Part shown: positions 12,767-13,359 of the stretch, one piece after another | How the letters are laid out: every line of letters begins with the position of its first letter | Numbering within the stretch: position 1 is the stretch's first letter | Source: Desulfofustis sp. | GTDB taxonomy: Bacteria > Desulfobacterota > Desulfobulbia > Desulfobulbales > Desulfocapsaceae | Reading direction: 5' to 3' | Length of the DNA: 13,359 bases | Assembly (NCBI GenBank): GCA_030145365.1 | Contig: JAQYVS010000199.1 | Span: 1 to 13,359, forward strand | Program-made: the position numbers and the translations under genes | The notes under the pieces: generated by a model | Told to the model about the DNA's origin: nothing | What the model saw: the letters and a program-made list of their open reading frames with translations, nothing else | The model's database searches: none

Positions 12767-13359
12767 TTACTTTTTTAAGTTAACGAGAGGAGCGTAATAA
12801 TGTTCTGGAGGTTCAAATCCCAGTAAAATGCATAAGGTAGCCGCCACATTTGAAAGACCAGGATTGTCTATGTTCTGTAAAACAAACTCATTTTGATTGT
12901 CAAAGTCTTTTACAATGAATGGTACCGGATTTGTAGTATGGGCAACCATCGGCCTGCGTGTTCCGTCTTTTTCTTTCCACATGCAATCAGCATTACCATG
13001 ATCTGAGGTTATAAGAGCGATTCCTCCAGCCTTACTTACAGCAGAAAGCAGCCGGCCTAAACAGAAATCCACCGTTTCGACGGCAATTCTGATAGCCGCC
13101 TCAATGCCCGTGTGGCCAACCATATCACCATTTGCATAATTCAGCCTGATAAATTGGTATTTCCCGGACAATACAGCCTCAACGGCCCTGTCGGTAATTT
13201 CGGCTGCCTTCATCCACGGTTTTAAATCAAAGGCAATTCTATCGGATTCTATTTCAATATATTCCTCAAGTTTATCATCGATATAACCAGACTTGTTGCC
13301 ATTCCAAAAATAGGTTACATGACCAAATTTCTGAGTTTCCGATATCGCAAAAGATGTAA
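12767..13359 (-). CDS. gpmI: Phosphoglycerate mutase, 2,3-bisphosphoglycerate-independent, C-terminal part
   Basis: C-terminal ~196 residues of the dimanganese phosphoglycerate mutase that interconverts 3- and 2-phosphoglycerate in glycolysis and gluconeogenesis. The frame is open to the right edge of the window, so the N-terminal part lies outside; the ATG at 13213 is internal. The visible portion begins in AISETQKFGHVTYFWNGN, which carries the family's active-site Lys. Next come LNYANGDMVGHTG (metal Asp and His), the alkaline-phosphatase-superfamily TSDHGNAD (metal Asp/His), and MVAHTTNPVPF (metal His). The enzyme ends normally in a short tail (APLVNLKK). It is upstream of the darP-like and aminotransferase genes and probably drives them, as no terminator is visible in the 45-bp gap. 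Confidence 0.95.
   Translation of the reverse strand, partial: TSFAISETQKFGHVTYFWNGNKSGYIDDKLEEYIEIESDRIAFDLKPWMKAAEITDRAVEAVLSGKYQFIRLNYANGDMVGHTGIEAAIRIAVETVDFCLGRLLSAVSKAGGIALITSDHGNADCMWKEKDGTRRPMVAHTTNPVPFIVKDFDNQNEFVLQNIDNPGLSNVAATLCILLGFEPPEHYYAPLVNLKK

Noticed and set aside
1..13359. CRISPR array, transposon ends, tRNA or phage attachment site
   Set aside because: I saw no spaced direct repeats, no transposase or integrase motifs, no cloverleaf-like tRNA, and genes are packed with short normal spacers throughout.

Overview
The window looks like ordinary chromosome from a mid-G+C, Gram-negative anaerobe, most likely a Desulfobacterota (former Deltaproteobacteria) member near the Desulfobulbales. 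This placement is an inference. It rests on the multiheme c-type cytochrome, a stand-alone PurH cyclohydrolase domain, FolE2 as the GTP cyclohydrolase type, and the overall style of the proteins. No marker in the window fixes the species. I see no mobile element, CRISPR array, tRNA, rRNA or phage gene, and no gap without a gene longer than about 190 bases.

Layout, left to right. (1) 1-927, plus strand: the C-terminal part of a multiheme cytochrome c with four CxxCH sites, cut by the window edge. (2) 944-5611, minus strand: a compact tryptophan operon in transcription order trpE-trpG-trpD-trpC-trpF. It converts chorismate to indole-3-glycerol phosphate. trpB and trpA, which would finish the pathway, are absent, because the operon ends against the convergent cytochrome gene. 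(3) 5669-6155, minus strand: rpsT (ribosomal protein S20) as its own transcription unit, with a good sigma70-type promoter and a Rho-independent terminator just upstream of trpE. (4) 6186-10035, minus strand: hslR-like S4 protein, cyclohydrolase-only purH, purN-like formyltransferase and a long U32-family protein with RlhA-like architecture. This is probably one unit joining purine synthesis and ribosome/RNA maintenance. (5) 10221-10991, plus strand: folE2, divergent from hslR, behind a leader with a perfect 8-bp inverted repeat. (6) 10971-13359, minus strand: the 3' end of gpmI, a DarP/YjgA-like ribosome maturation gene, and a fold-type I PLP aminotransferase whose end overlaps the end of folE2 by 21 bp.

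Functionally the window combines amino-acid synthesis (trp), purine and pterin synthesis (purH, purN, folE2), glycolysis (gpmI) and ribosome biology (rpsT, hslR-like, darP-like, U32/RlhA-like). PurN and the missing AICAR transformylase need 10-formyl-tetrahydrofolate, and FolE2 catalyses the first step of folate (and queuosine) precursor synthesis, so the purH-purN and folE2 units are metabolically linked.

I found no clear new defence or mobile system. The points most worth a second look are the single-domain PurH tightly coupled to a PurN-like gene, the FolE2 protein with a short N-terminus and an altered family motif behind a structured leader, the missing trpBA, and the RlhA-like U32 protein.
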